Part shown: one piece after another, positions 9,825-18,478 of the stretch
Layout: each line of letters opens with the position of its first letter
Numbering within the stretch: the stretch's first letter is position 1
From: Saprospiraceae bacterium
Lineage (GTDB): Bacteria > Bacteroidota > Bacteroidia > Chitinophagales > Saprospiraceae
Assembly: GCA_016714445.1 (NCBI GenBank)
Contig: JADJNF010000005.1
Location: 69,319-133,318, forward strand
Direction: 5' to 3'
Length of the DNA: 64,000 nt
Program-made: the position numbers and the translations under genes
Notes under the pieces: model-generated
What the model was told of the DNA's origin: nothing
Seen by the model: only the letters and a program-made list of their open reading frames with translations
The model's database searches: none

Positions 9825-10691
9825 ATGTTAATACCAAATAGCGTATCGAGTAACGGGGATGTTGTACTATGGAAAAGGCAGTATCAGGTAACTAATAATG
9901 CTTCTGCTACATATATACTTCAACTATCCGAGCCGCCAGGAGTTACATTTTCTGCTAACTTATCTGGAGTTAATACTACATATGCCCCTGGACAAATAAC
10001 TTTTACAGGAATAGGTCCAGGAACGCAAGTTATAACTATATTAATAGAATATAATATAACAAATGTAGCGTTAGGTCCATTTACTTTTCAAGTAGATAGA
10101 CTTAGTGGCCCTGACACAAATCTTACTAATAATTTAGGGGTAGATATACTAGAGACTGAGTTTTGTCCTCCTGATGCAGGCGCTGTAGATGATCCGTTTG
10201 GATGTGTTTGCGGCAGCTGTGCCACTAACGATACTCCTTGTAGTTCTTGTACTACCGAGTGGAGGTTACAGGCAGGTAGCGAAGTTAACTGTACTGTGGT
10301 TATAGAGGCTTCCACAGGTAATTATAACTTAAGTTATATAAATCCAAACCTACCCGCATCATTCCAATATCATATTTGGTGTATTAACTGTACGGATGGA
10401 GGCGATTACCAGGTATCTGGGCCAGCTACTGTATCTGTACAACCTTTATTCACTGCGTCTGTAGTAAAAACCTTTGTAAAAGAGGATTTCATACCACCTT
10501 TGGGAGACACCAGTGTAATAATAGCTAATATGCCGTTACCTGGGGAAACTGTGTTTGCCTATAGAAATGGACTTGAGCTACCTTTTACTGACTATGCTGT
10601 TTTGGGCACAGTAGTAACTTTTTTGCTACCTTTTGGAAATTCTCCATTTGGTGCAGGTCCTGAAACAATTACTATACATTACTTCATTTAA
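9825..10691 (+). CDS. Fibre-like virion protein with shared C-terminal fibre module
   Basis: A 288-residue protein. The N-terminal ~100 residues form a beta-sandwich-type domain (conserved-adhesin look: VSSNGDVVLWKRQYQV then alternating strands). Residues ~108-145 are a Cys cluster (CVCGSCATNDTPCSSC). The last ~65 residues match the C-terminus of the next gene: G-D-T/S-V...YxNG/YRNG...GTVVTF/GTVITF...YFI/YWI, a module typical of phage tail-fibre ends. It starts on ATG 9825, four bases after the previous stop. A tail-fibre or receptor-binding role is inferred from this module. Confidence 0.7.
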   Translation: MLIPNSVSSNGDVVLWKRQYQVTNNASATYILQLSEPPGVTFSANLSGVNTTYAPGQITFTGIGPGTQVITILIEYNITNVALGPFTFQVDRLSGPDTNLTNNLGVDILETEFCPPDAGAVDDPFGCVCGSCATNDTPCSSCTTEWRLQAGSEVNCTVVIEASTGNYNLSYINPNLPASFQYHIWCINCTDGGDYQVSGPATVSVQPLFTASVVKTFVKEDFIPPLGDTSVIIANMPLPGETVFAYRNGLELPFTDYAVLGTVVTFLLPFGNSPFGAGPETITIHYFI

Positions 10692-10716
10692 AATAACAAA
10701 AAAAATATTATAAGAC

Positions 10717-12354
10717 ATGCCTAGAATTCGTATTGGTAAACAGACGGAATTATCCGCTACGCCTCACTCCATTGTTAAAACAGATGGAGCTAATGAACAG
10801 ATGTACTTGGCCCCTGGCGTTAATGGGGATGTACTAACTATTGTGGCAGGAGTCCCTACATGGAACGCTGTGCCATATCCTTCAGAATTTGATCAATATG
10901 CTAACGTAGCCGCTTTTCCTGTTGCAGGAGTTACTGATGTAATTTATTACGCTGTAGCTGAGAATGCTTTCTATATTTGGAGCGGTGCTGTATACGTAGA
11001 AGTTCCTACTCCTTCAGCTTTCTCTTTTACTGTATCAGGTGATGCTGGAGTAGATCAAACCATTACTAATGGTAATACTCTTGAGATTAATGGAGCTAAC
11101 GGATTCTCGTTCAATGGCGTTGCCACTGATATTATCCAATTAGTACCTCCTACAGGAGCTGTTACAGGCCAAGTACTTACTTGGAACAACGGAACATCTA
11201 CTTGGGCTGCTCAAACTCCTGCTACTACTTTTATCGTAGCTGGTGATGCAGGTCCTAGTCAAACTATTACAATCGGTACTGATACTTTAACAGTAATCGG
11301 AGGTACCAATATCTCTACAGTCATGTCTGCTACAGACAACTTGACTATCAATATGGATCCGTTCTCTATTGATTTCTTGAATGACGTAGATACAACTACA
11401 ACTCCTCCAGGAGTCGGTGAGTACCTTGCTTGGAATGGTACTAACTTTGTACCTACTGCCCCAGGTGGAGGATTTACTTCTTGGACCCTTGCAGGAGATG
11501 CTGGAGCTAACCAAACTATCTCTGATGGTAACGTAGCTACATTTGTTGGAGGTAACGGTATCGCTACTGTTGGTTCCGCTGTAGATACTCTGACTATCAA
11601 CTATGACGGTAACTTAAATAACAACTCTGATGTACTTATTGCAGCCCCTGCTGCTGGACAAATCTTAGTATTTGACGGTACTGATTGGGTTAACCAAAAT
11701 GCGCCTGCAACATCTTTTACAGTTGCTGGGGACGCAGGAACAAATCCAAGTATCTTAATCGGTACAGATACATTAAGCATCTTAGGTGGATTAGGTATCG
11801 ACACTACAGGAAGTGCAGGCGCTGATAGTATTACTATCGCGTTGAATGCGGTTATCAGTGATCTTACTGACGTAAATACTGCAGGAGCTGCTAACGGTTC
11901 CTTGATGTATTTCGACGGTACTAACTGGGTTAATCTAGGTATTGGAGCTGCTAATCAAGTGCTTACTGTATCAGGAGGTGTTCCAGTTTGGGCTGCTAAT
12001 GCAGATGCTACAACTGTTGGTGATACTGACACCCTCGATCTAGTATTGACAGGTGTAAACATCACAGGTAATGTGCTTTTCTCAGCTACTGCTGGAAATG
12101 TTTCTCATAATGTAACTGGTGTTGCGGTACTTCCACAAACAGAATATTTCACTCCTGCAAATGGAGATACTACAGTTACTTTAGCTATTGCTCCTTTGGC
12201 AGGAACTCCTGTACATGTATATATCAATGGAGAGCGTGCTCCTATCACAACTGAATGGAGTATTGCAGGAACAGTTATCACTTTTGTGACTGCTTTTGCA
12301 CCTTCCGCAGGAGCTCAGTTCAGCGGACAAGTTTCTGTTGATTACTGGATCTAA
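10717..12354 (+). CDS. Tail fibre protein with AGDAG-type repeats
   Basis: A 545-residue protein. Residues 1-15 (MPRIRIGKQTELS) match the start of the next fibre gene, marking a shared attachment module. Residues ~105-400 carry at least four repeats of the form AGDAGxxQTIxxG...GGxGIxT...DxLTIN, a well-known tail-fibre repeat style, separated by linkers with LTWNNGTSTW/LAWNGTNF units. The final ~65 residues share a module (YINGERAPITTEW, GTVITFVTAF, DYWI) with the upstream gene. Composition is low in Cys, unlike its neighbours, and GCT is favoured for alanine. A terminator follows directly. Strong call for a fibre; receptor unknown. Confidence 0.85.
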   Translation: MPRIRIGKQTELSATPHSIVKTDGANEQMYLAPGVNGDVLTIVAGVPTWNAVPYPSEFDQYANVAAFPVAGVTDVIYYAVAENAFYIWSGAVYVEVPTPSAFSFTVSGDAGVDQTITNGNTLEINGANGFSFNGVATDIIQLVPPTGAVTGQVLTWNNGTSTWAAQTPATTFIVAGDAGPSQTITIGTDTLTVIGGTNISTVMSATDNLTINMDPFSIDFLNDVDTTTTPPGVGEYLAWNGTNFVPTAPGGGFTSWTLAGDAGANQTISDGNVATFVGGNGIATVGSAVDTLTINYDGNLNNNSDVLIAAPAAGQILVFDGTDWVNQNAPATSFTVAGDAGTNPSILIGTDTLSILGGLGIDTTGSAGADSITIALNAVISDLTDVNTAGAANGSLMYFDGTNWVNLGIGAANQVLTVSGGVPVWAANADATTVGDTDTLDLVLTGVNITGNVLFSATAGNVSHNVTGVAVLPQTEYFTPANGDTTVTLAIAPLAGTPVHVYINGERAPITTEWSIAGTVITFVTAFAPSAGAQFSGQVSVDYWI

Positions 12355-12376
12355 TAGACCTTAATAAATATGGCAG

Positions 12377-12417
12377 CTCGTAGTTAATAACTACGAGTTG
12401 TCTTCTTTTTTTTGTTT
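12377..12417 (+). terminator. Rho-independent terminator after tail fibre
   Basis: Perfect 9-bp stem CTCGTAGTT / AACTACGAG with loop AAT (12377-12397), followed by a T-rich run to 12417. It separates two paralogous fibre genes. Confidence 0.85.
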
Positions 12418-12434
12418 TATACTAATAAATCACA

Positions 12435-13082
12435 ATGCCACGAATACGTATAGGGAAACAACTGGAATTATCCTCTACCAATAACAGTGTTGTCTTAACT
12501 GACGGCTCTAATGAAGCGGGATATGTTCCTTTAGATCTGAACTACTTTACAGTAGGGGCAGATTTAGAGGTGAAAAACATGGCTTTCTACAATGATGAAG
12601 AAGGTACAAATAAACCTGGATTGCATTCTGCTCCATTAAATGCTCCTGCTGATCCTTCGGCTGATGCTGTATTACATGAGCTATTTGATGATTACCACGT
12701 TTATTGGAGATGGAATGGAGCTACCTGGAGTAAGTTATCAGAAGAGTTTAGATATGAATTTATTTATGTCAATTATTCTGCACAAGGTGCTGCTGCTATT
12801 AATGGTACTGCTGTTATTCCTACAGCTATGAATGGATGGAAGTTAGTAAGAATTTGTGTTTATAATAATAGCGGTACTAATATAGCGGGAGGCTTGCCAA
12901 TTATATTAAAAAATAATGTAGCCTGGGGACCTAATCAAGGAGTTGCAGCAAATGCATTTAACTGTGTAGCAGATCCTACTTTTTCTGCAGTAGCTACTGG
13001 AGATTTTTTAAAGATAGACCCTACTCGTATGTTTGCTGCTCCAGTAGATTTTGCCATGGTTCTTACTTTTAAACGTCCGTAA
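12435..13082 (+). CDS. Second tail fibre protein sharing N-terminal module
   Basis: A 215-residue protein whose first ~30 residues (MPRIRIGKQLELS then T/SDGSNEA) align with the start of the fibre gene at 10717, while the rest differs: a middle segment with YVPLDLNYFTVGADLEVKNM, a linker (DYHVYWRWNGATWSKL) and a C-terminal beta domain. Shared head and different tips suggest two fibres attached to the same socket, or a fibre plus a tip/chaperone. It lies between two hairpin terminators, so it may be made separately or by read-through; no clear promoter is seen in the 80-base gap. Confidence 0.8.
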   Translation: MPRIRIGKQLELSSTNNSVVLTDGSNEAGYVPLDLNYFTVGADLEVKNMAFYNDEEGTNKPGLHSAPLNAPADPSADAVLHELFDDYHVYWRWNGATWSKLSEEFRYEFIYVNYSAQGAAAINGTAVIPTAMNGWKLVRICVYNNSGTNIAGGLPIILKNNVAWGPNQGVAANAFNCVADPTFSAVATGDFLKIDPTRMFAAPVDFAMVLTFKRP

Positions 13083-13118
13083 AAATTTGACCCTTTTTTT
13101 AGCATATCCATATTAGAA

Positions 13119-13146
13119 GGGAGGCCTTAAAACCTCCCGACTTTTA
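13119..13146 (+). terminator. Hairpin terminator after second fibre
   Basis: GGGAGG (13119-13124) pairs with CCTCCC (13133-13138) around an AT-rich loop, followed by GACTTTT. The remaining gap up to 13214 holds nested inverted repeats (GAAAATA...TATTTTC; GTATC...GATAC) but no consensus promoter that I can see. Confidence 0.65.
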
Positions 13147-13214
13147 AATGGTTTTAAAATAGAAAATATGCGAAAAGTATCTATTTTCGATACCTTACGC
13201 AAAAAATAACTTTA

Positions 13215-14345
13215 ATGAGCCTTTCTTGTAATAAACCCTGCTTAAGTACTACATCAGATAGATGCGTAATCTATGACGGTAAAGATCTTGCGTGCTGCGG
13301 TATCAAGAACGGAGAGACCTATGATGTAGTTACTGTTAAACTAGCTGATACTTTATGTGCCTTTATAGACACTAGAGTAGATTTATCATGTTTACTAGAT
13401 GGTACTTGTGGTAATTGTAATCCTACTCCTCAAATACCAGAGGCAGTTCAAGCTATTATAAACTACCTATGTAAATTAGATTCTGATAGCATAAAATTTG
13501 AGGGAGACTTAGATTGTCTTTTTTCTAACTCTGGCAGCGCTAAGCTACTTGGAAAAGCTATAAAGTATAATGTAAATAGCGCTGGAAGTAAGAGTAATTT
13601 TAGTTTTGATATTTCTGATATCAACTCTAATTTACCCACAGGGTATTCTGTAGGAAATGTCACTACTAAGGTATCAGGGACCCCTAAAAATGGGCGATCT
13701 GTCTTATTAGATACAGATAAAACAGTAGGTTCTACTACCTTATCTTATGATAGATACCCACTGAAAATAGAAACTAACGTAAGATACACAACTCCTAACG
13801 GTACTGTGGATCTTGTACATAAAGGAACTATAACAACTCCCGTAGAAAAATCTTTCGTACATAATTTTGAAGTACAAGATTTAACTTCTACAGAGTATTC
13901 TTCACTGACTGATGTTATAGAAGCTATAGCTAATCAAGTATGTAGTAATACTAATGATATAGATTCCTTAAAAAATATAGAAATATCTGGGTGCGATAAA
14001 ATAGATTATAACACTACTAATATTGCCCAGATCGTAGCTATCCAAGCTTCTGCTCTTTGCGATCATGAGGATCGTATTGAGGATTTAGAGAAAGTTAATG
14101 TGAAGGATTATACCGATGAATGCGGAGAGCGCACATTGGAAAAATCTTATGAAGATGCTTTCCTATATTTAAGTTCTGAGATATGCAAACTTAAAGCTGA
14201 TTTAAAATCGGTAAAAAAAGATTTAGAAGAGACTAAAAATAGACTGTCCCAATGCTGTGCTTCGGCAGGTTCTGGCAGTAGCCAGGAACTAGGTAGTGGG
14301 TCAGGAGGATCTACAGGGGGCGGATGCCCTAATGGTAGATGTTAA
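13215..14345 (+). CDS. Cysteine-containing virion protein with C-terminal coiled coil and Gly/Ser/Cys tail
   Basis: A 376-residue protein. Residues 1-90 carry Cys-rich strands (CDGKDLACCG-like, CLLDGTCGNC); 90-230 are beta-rich; residues ~255-340 are helical with heptads, ending in a predicted coiled coil (LKADLKSVKKDLEETKNRL). The C-terminus is a low-complexity Gly/Ser linker closing with CPNGRC. The coiled coil suggests oligomerisation (trimeric fibre or spike). Starts at ATG 13215 after a 130-base gap, so it may begin a new transcription unit. Confidence 0.7.
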   Translation: MSLSCNKPCLSTTSDRCVIYDGKDLACCGIKNGETYDVVTVKLADTLCAFIDTRVDLSCLLDGTCGNCNPTPQIPEAVQAIINYLCKLDSDSIKFEGDLDCLFSNSGSAKLLGKAIKYNVNSAGSKSNFSFDISDINSNLPTGYSVGNVTTKVSGTPKNGRSVLLDTDKTVGSTTLSYDRYPLKIETNVRYTTPNGTVDLVHKGTITTPVEKSFVHNFEVQDLTSTEYSSLTDVIEAIANQVCSNTNDIDSLKNIEISGCDKIDYNTTNIAQIVAIQASALCDHEDRIEDLEKVNVKDYTDECGERTLEKSYEDAFLYLSSEICKLKADLKSVKKDLEETKNRLSQCCASAGSGSSQELGSGSGGSTGGGCPNGRC

Positions 14346-14348
14346 TGT

Positions 14349-14381
14349 TTTGTTAAACATTAAAATTCATTTGTATCTTTA
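14349..14381 (+). promoter_or_regulatory. Weak Bacteroidota-type promoter candidate
   Basis: TTTG (14349-14352), 21 bases, then TATCTTTA (14374-14381), one base off the TAnnTTTG consensus. It lies in the 117-base gap upstream of the gene starting at 14463. A short inverted repeat (TTAATGTTT / AAACATTAA, 14342-14363) overlaps it. Low confidence because the final G is missing. Confidence 0.3.
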
Positions 14382-14462
14382 GTAGATACTTTGTATATTG
14401 TGCCGTTTTAATAACTGGCGCAGAGTTCTAAAAACTGGCTGGCGAGCGTAAACGTGCTATTT

Positions 14463-15134
14463 ATGGAGAGTCAAGAAGTCAACAAACGGCTAAGGGCCAT
14501 TTATAATGAGGTAAAGCAAATACGCTGTAACCTCGGCAATTCCCCTTCCTCTGAAGCTGACACATTATTATTATGTGATCCAGTATCAGGGAATTTGGTT
14601 ATTGCTGTAGTAACGTATAGCGTTACTAATGTACCTACTGCGACTTATTTTAATCCTAATGGCACGCCTTATGTAGGCCCTACCCCTGTAAATTGTGCAG
14701 GAGGTCAATTAGAGTCAGATCCCCAAGAAATATGTGTTAACGGTAACACCTCACTGATACAGTGGGTTGTTAAGGATAATGGACAACCTACTGGGGCTGT
14801 TTATTATACAGACTTATCAGGAACAGTAGTAGGAGCCCCTGGAGCTGGAACATTTACTTTTGGAGCTTGTCCAACTGTTTGTTTACCTACAATATCAGAT
14901 GCATTTGCAGATGATCTAAGTACTTTACTTCCAGGAACATCTTTTGTAATAACTAAACCTGATTGTTGTAAGATTTTAGTAACAACTTCAGCAGGAACTT
15001 TTACACTAAGAGAAAAAGAAACCTATTACGCAACAACAGATTTTAAATGTCCAATTACAGTAACAGGTATTACTATAGTTTCAGGTACTTGTAGTTCGGC
15101 AGATATTCATATTATTTCAAATTTTAACGGTTAA
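14463..15134 (+). CDS. Fibre-cassette protein, beta-rich
   Basis: A 224-residue protein read from ATG 14463; an in-frame GTG at 14454 gives only three more residues. The first ~25 residues are helical (ESQEVNKRLRAIYNEVKQI), then beta strands with paired Cys (~75-85, ~140-150, ~170). The base usage changes along the gene: the second half uses GCA/ACA/CCA codons like the next four genes, suggesting a mosaic boundary near 14.9 kb. Probably a fibre or spike accessory; no named family. Confidence 0.65.
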   Translation: MESQEVNKRLRAIYNEVKQIRCNLGNSPSSEADTLLLCDPVSGNLVIAVVTYSVTNVPTATYFNPNGTPYVGPTPVNCAGGQLESDPQEICVNGNTSLIQWVVKDNGQPTGAVYYTDLSGTVVGAPGAGTFTFGACPTVCLPTISDAFADDLSTLLPGTSFVITKPDCCKILVTTSAGTFTLREKETYYATTDFKCPITVTGITIVSGTCSSADIHIISNFNG

Positions 15135-15146
15135 AACTAAATACAA

Positions 15147-15599
15147 ATGAGTCAACTTATTCAATTTCTTAGTAACGGTTCAGCAACAGGTTCATGCAAA
15201 AAAGCAAAAGCACCAGTTGTTTACCAAGGTGACCTTACAATAGCAGCAACTACAGGAGCAGCAGCACTTCCTTTATTAGCACCTATTACAGCAGGTTTAC
15301 CAGCAGCTTTTGGGGGTCAAGTAGTAAACAGAGGTTGTCACGCACTTTTAGCAACAATCAACTATCTTAATGGGGATGATTGTGACGACTGTACCACACC
15401 AGATGCTTTAGCAGTAGTACCTGTTACAGTTATAATTCCAAAGAATGCAGCATTCCCTATTCCTGATGGTTTCCTTACAGGAATCACTGTTCAGACTTTA
15501 GATGCAGCTGGAGCACCTGTAAACGTACAAGTAGCACAAGATGTAGATTTTTATTCTGCATTCCAACCTTGCTGTGGTTCAGCGGTATTAGTACCATAA
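15147..15599 (+). CDS. Small beta-rich fibre-cassette protein
   Basis: A 150-residue protein starting MSQLIQFLSNGS, echoing the ELIEFLPDTC start of the next gene, which hints at a shared attachment peptide. The body is alanine-rich and beta-prone, with a CDDC pair at ~76-79 and a C-terminal CCGSAVLVP. Alanine is written almost only as GCA, unlike the GCT-rich genes before 14 kb. Function unknown; likely a capping or decorating subunit of a fibre by context. Confidence 0.65.
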   Translation: MSQLIQFLSNGSATGSCKKAKAPVVYQGDLTIAATTGAAALPLLAPITAGLPAAFGGQVVNRGCHALLATINYLNGDDCDDCTTPDALAVVPVTVIIPKNAAFPIPDGFLTGITVQTLDAAGAPVNVQVAQDVDFYSAFQPCCGSAVLVP

Positions 15600-15607
15600 A
15601 ACCAAAA

Positions 15608-15622
15608 ACCCCTTCACGGGGT
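15608..15622. other. Short GC-rich hairpin in intergenic gap
   Basis: ACCCC (15608-15612) / GGGGT (15618-15622) with loop TTCAC. There is no T-run on the plus side; on the minus strand the stem is followed by TTTTTGG, so terminator activity would be for antisense transcription. The gap (15600-15691) holds nothing else that I can support. Confidence 0.35.
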
Positions 15623-15691
15623 CTAAACTAACTAATAGCGGTCCAAAGTCCTGCATGAAAAATAGTGATGGTTAATAAATAAAGAATAATA

Positions 15692-18025
15692 ATGGCAAAT
15701 ACAGAACTTATAGAATTCCTTCCTGATACATGCTCTCCACAATCTGTACCACACACTTATGGGTGTATAGGTACAAGGGGACAAGATAGAATACCTAATA
15801 CGTATGGATTTGATCTACCTACAGATTTTGGCACAACTAATGCTACAGATACGTATCTACATGCGGTTGACGATAATGTAGGTGGTATTACTTATTTTTA
15901 CCCACCATCTACAAGTAACCCTACCAGCCCTGTTGTAGCTACTAATGTAGCTGCCATACAATCTTTTTTAACAAGTATTGGTTCTGGAATTACTTATACT
16001 ATTAACGCTTTTAATGAGATAGTGCTTACGTATGCTGCCCTAGGAGATGAGAATAGGTGGAGTTTTTGGATGGGTACTTCTAATCCAGATGGATATACTA
16101 ATAAGTTACTTCCTACTTTACACGATTTAAGAGTCGATACGGTAACTTACCAAGAAGTACAAATAATAAAGCAACAAAATAATGATGGCACATATGCAGA
16201 TAAATTCTTTTTACCTTCTGGTAATTCAGCTTTAACAGAAGTTGCTTTAGCGGCAGATCAAACTTTTAAATTTGGTAATTGTCCTGATTGTAAAAAAGAA
16301 ATATTTGCTACACATCAAAGGTTTTATCTTATACCAGGAATTCCAGTTGGTGCGGTAGCTTATGAGATGACTAATGATCTACCAACACAAGGGTTAGACG
16401 TTTCAAATGCTTATTTTCATTTAATTTATCCTACTTTAAATGGAACTCAAAATATAGCTTATGGCCCACAACTTACAGATTATTTTGCAAACCCACAATT
16501 AGGTATATTATGGAGTGATATTGCAGGTGTACAAGCTGTAATAGATTTTGTATTGCCTTTAATGAATTTAAGTGTTGGCGATGTAGTTTATGCAATCAAT
16601 ACTACAAATACGCCAATATTCCTTTTAAGCCCAACGGCTGTAGCAGAATTAGCGAATAATACCTATTTGCATATTTATTGGGGCGATACCGATGTACATA
16701 GTAGTTACAATGAAACAGCAGATGTAAATGTAATTGCTGCAAACCCTAATATACTTTTAGGTGGTGCAAATAAATGTGTAGGTATTCAAGAAATTAAAGA
16801 AAAAGATACTTGTACGGGTGAAGAAACTTACAGATATGTAATTGAAGACCTTAACGGTGATCTTGTAAATGTAACTTCTATTTATCCTGATTTTGTGGAA
16901 GCTGATGTATTGTTAGAATGTCCAGCGGTCAGCAAAACTGTTGATGTTCCAAATTGTGCAGGTACATTAGTAGAAAAAGAAGTTGATAGTATTGTAGGTG
17001 CTTATATTTTAAATCAAGAGAATAAGCATACTGAAACAGTTTACGATATAGTAAATGCTGCAATAGGTGGTACAATCACTTATACATATACATCCCCAAC
17101 AAACATAGCTTTAAATTTAAATACTGTAACGGTTACAAACGATAGCTTAGTTGGATTTTGGACTGACTTTGGTGATGGATATAATGATTTTGGGAATGTA
17201 CCAGACCATTCTTATAATGCAGACGGATCTTATGAAATTAAAACTTATGCTATTCTAAATAGTAAAAATAAGATTTTAATTAACGCCAAAGAGGTTATTA
17301 TTACTAATGGAGTGGTGGCATATGCACCAACTGGAACAAGTTCTACAATAAACAGACCTTACAGGCACGTTGTAAATACAGCCTTACAGAATTATTGTGG
17401 AAATACCCCTGTAGATAATCCTTATTTAGCAGATGGAACTTCATATACGCCAACAGGTACTTTAGGATTACACTTAGATGCTATTATTGATGAATTAGAA
17501 GACAACGCTGAGTGGAATCCTGAGAATGTTGCAGATCTAGTAGAGTGTGAAGTTATATCGGGTGGTGGCGTTGTTACAGAGGGTGTAGACGCTAATCTAA
17601 ATGCAATAAGCACACTACTGGGCATCCCAACTCCAGATAACCGCCACATACTACTTGGCAATACCTTGAGCATATCTAGCATTGGCTCATCTAATGTTAT
17701 GGCAGCTGGACTTAATGTAGCAGCCACTGGGTTAATTACTGGAGCGCAGTTCACATTTAATATTGATCTAATAGCCGATTCAGATCCTGGGGATCCAGCT
17801 GATTTCGGTGTAGTGGTTTGGGATAACGTAGCTGGCACATCAGTATTAGCAACATCCATAACTGCACCATTCCCTATGTCATATGACCCGCAAGGGTCTG
17901 GCTTAAACTTCCCAATCTATGCTAACCCTGTAGCACCACAATCATTCCAAGTAGTCTGGACTGGTGATCTTCCACTGGTGATTATACTGTGGGATTTATA
18001 CTACAAGATCAATTCGCTGGCATAG
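15692..18025 (+). CDS. Large fibre/adhesin-like virion protein with PKD-like domain (probably frameshifted at its 3' end)
   Basis: A 777-residue frame starting MANTELIEFLPDTC. Residues ~25-330 are beta-rich unknown domains. Residues ~455-535 look like a PKD domain (FWTDFGDGY...HSYNADGSYEIK), common in surface proteins. The C-terminal ~130 residues have distinct, less AT-rich codon use. The end (ILWDLYYKINSLA) looks unnatural. ACTGGTGAT occurs at 17960-17968 and again at 17974-17982; collapsing that 14-base interval joins this frame exactly to the next one, giving ~923 residues with a continuous strand pattern (VVWTGDYTVGFILQDQ). I think these two genes are one. Confidence 0.75.
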   Translation: MANTELIEFLPDTCSPQSVPHTYGCIGTRGQDRIPNTYGFDLPTDFGTTNATDTYLHAVDDNVGGITYFYPPSTSNPTSPVVATNVAAIQSFLTSIGSGITYTINAFNEIVLTYAALGDENRWSFWMGTSNPDGYTNKLLPTLHDLRVDTVTYQEVQIIKQQNNDGTYADKFFLPSGNSALTEVALAADQTFKFGNCPDCKKEIFATHQRFYLIPGIPVGAVAYEMTNDLPTQGLDVSNAYFHLIYPTLNGTQNIAYGPQLTDYFANPQLGILWSDIAGVQAVIDFVLPLMNLSVGDVVYAINTTNTPIFLLSPTAVAELANNTYLHIYWGDTDVHSSYNETADVNVIAANPNILLGGANKCVGIQEIKEKDTCTGEETYRYVIEDLNGDLVNVTSIYPDFVEADVLLECPAVSKTVDVPNCAGTLVEKEVDSIVGAYILNQENKHTETVYDIVNAAIGGTITYTYTSPTNIALNLNTVTVTNDSLVGFWTDFGDGYNDFGNVPDHSYNADGSYEIKTYAILNSKNKILINAKEVIITNGVVAYAPTGTSSTINRPYRHVVNTALQNYCGNTPVDNPYLADGTSYTPTGTLGLHLDAIIDELEDNAEWNPENVADLVECEVISGGGVVTEGVDANLNAISTLLGIPTPDNRHILLGNTLSISSIGSSNVMAAGLNVAATGLITGAQFTFNIDLIADSDPGDPADFGVVVWDNVAGTSVLATSITAPFPMSYDPQGSGLNFPIYANPVAPQSFQVVWTGDLPLVIILWDLYYKINSLA
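17960..17982 (+). repeat. 9-bp direct repeat bounding a 14-bp frameshifting segment
   Basis: ACTGGTGAT at 17960-17968 and 17974-17982. The offset of 14 bases puts the two flanking frames out of phase by two; loss of one repeat plus the 5-base spacer restores a single open frame. Confidence 0.8.
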
Positions 18026-18477
18026 GTGCAGATAGCGTAAACCTATCAGTAACACATAATATAACTGCTGGCAATACAACAACCACTAAAGCTCAACTAG
18101 TAGCTCTTGACCAATGTACAATAAATGCTTTAACTCCAGCACCAGTTGTAGCACCAACGGCAGTAACACCTGTATATTCTACAAATAGAACTTTACAAAC
18201 TATTAATACTACACCTGCTGCTTATAACGTAGCAACAATAGCTAATGCCAGGGAAATAACGGTACAAAATATTACTAATTCAGATGTAACTATTACTACT
18301 TCTCAAGGAATACAAACAGTAGCAACAAGAGGAGTAATTACATTAAGTAACCCTAATAACACAACTGTAAATCATAGTGTATTTACAGGTAATATTACAG
18401 TTACTTTCTTATCAAGTGTAGGTGGAAATATAGGTGGAGTCCAGCCAAGAGTAGTCATTAACCAAAAAGGATACTAA
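17989..18477 (+). CDS. 3' part of the large fibre protein (separate frame)
   Basis: A 162-residue frame that begins at a GTG (17989) inside the preceding gene; upstream in this frame a TGA lies near 17963. The first ~45 residues complete the beta domain begun in the upstream frame, and base use is continuous across the junction. The remainder (STNRTLQTINTTP...) is a threonine/asparagine-rich beta domain ending VVINQKGY. Independent translation from GTG is possible, but a fused protein is more likely. It abuts the next gene by one base. Confidence 0.6.
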   Translation: MGFILQDQFAGIGADSVNLSVTHNITAGNTTTTKAQLVALDQCTINALTPAPVVAPTAVTPVYSTNRTLQTINTTPAAYNVATIANAREITVQNITNSDVTITTSQGIQTVATRGVITLSNPNNTTVNHSVFTGNITVTFLSSVGGNIGGVQPRVVINQKGY

Positions 18478-18478
18478 G

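Noticed and set aside
14346..14462. tRNA or small RNA gene in the gap
   Set aside because: No TPsiC-like GGTTCGA, no cloverleaf pairing found; the gap is explained by a hairpin, a promoter candidate and repeated ACTGGC words.
15608..15622. Plus-strand terminator
   Set aside because: The stem is short and no T-run follows on the plus strand.
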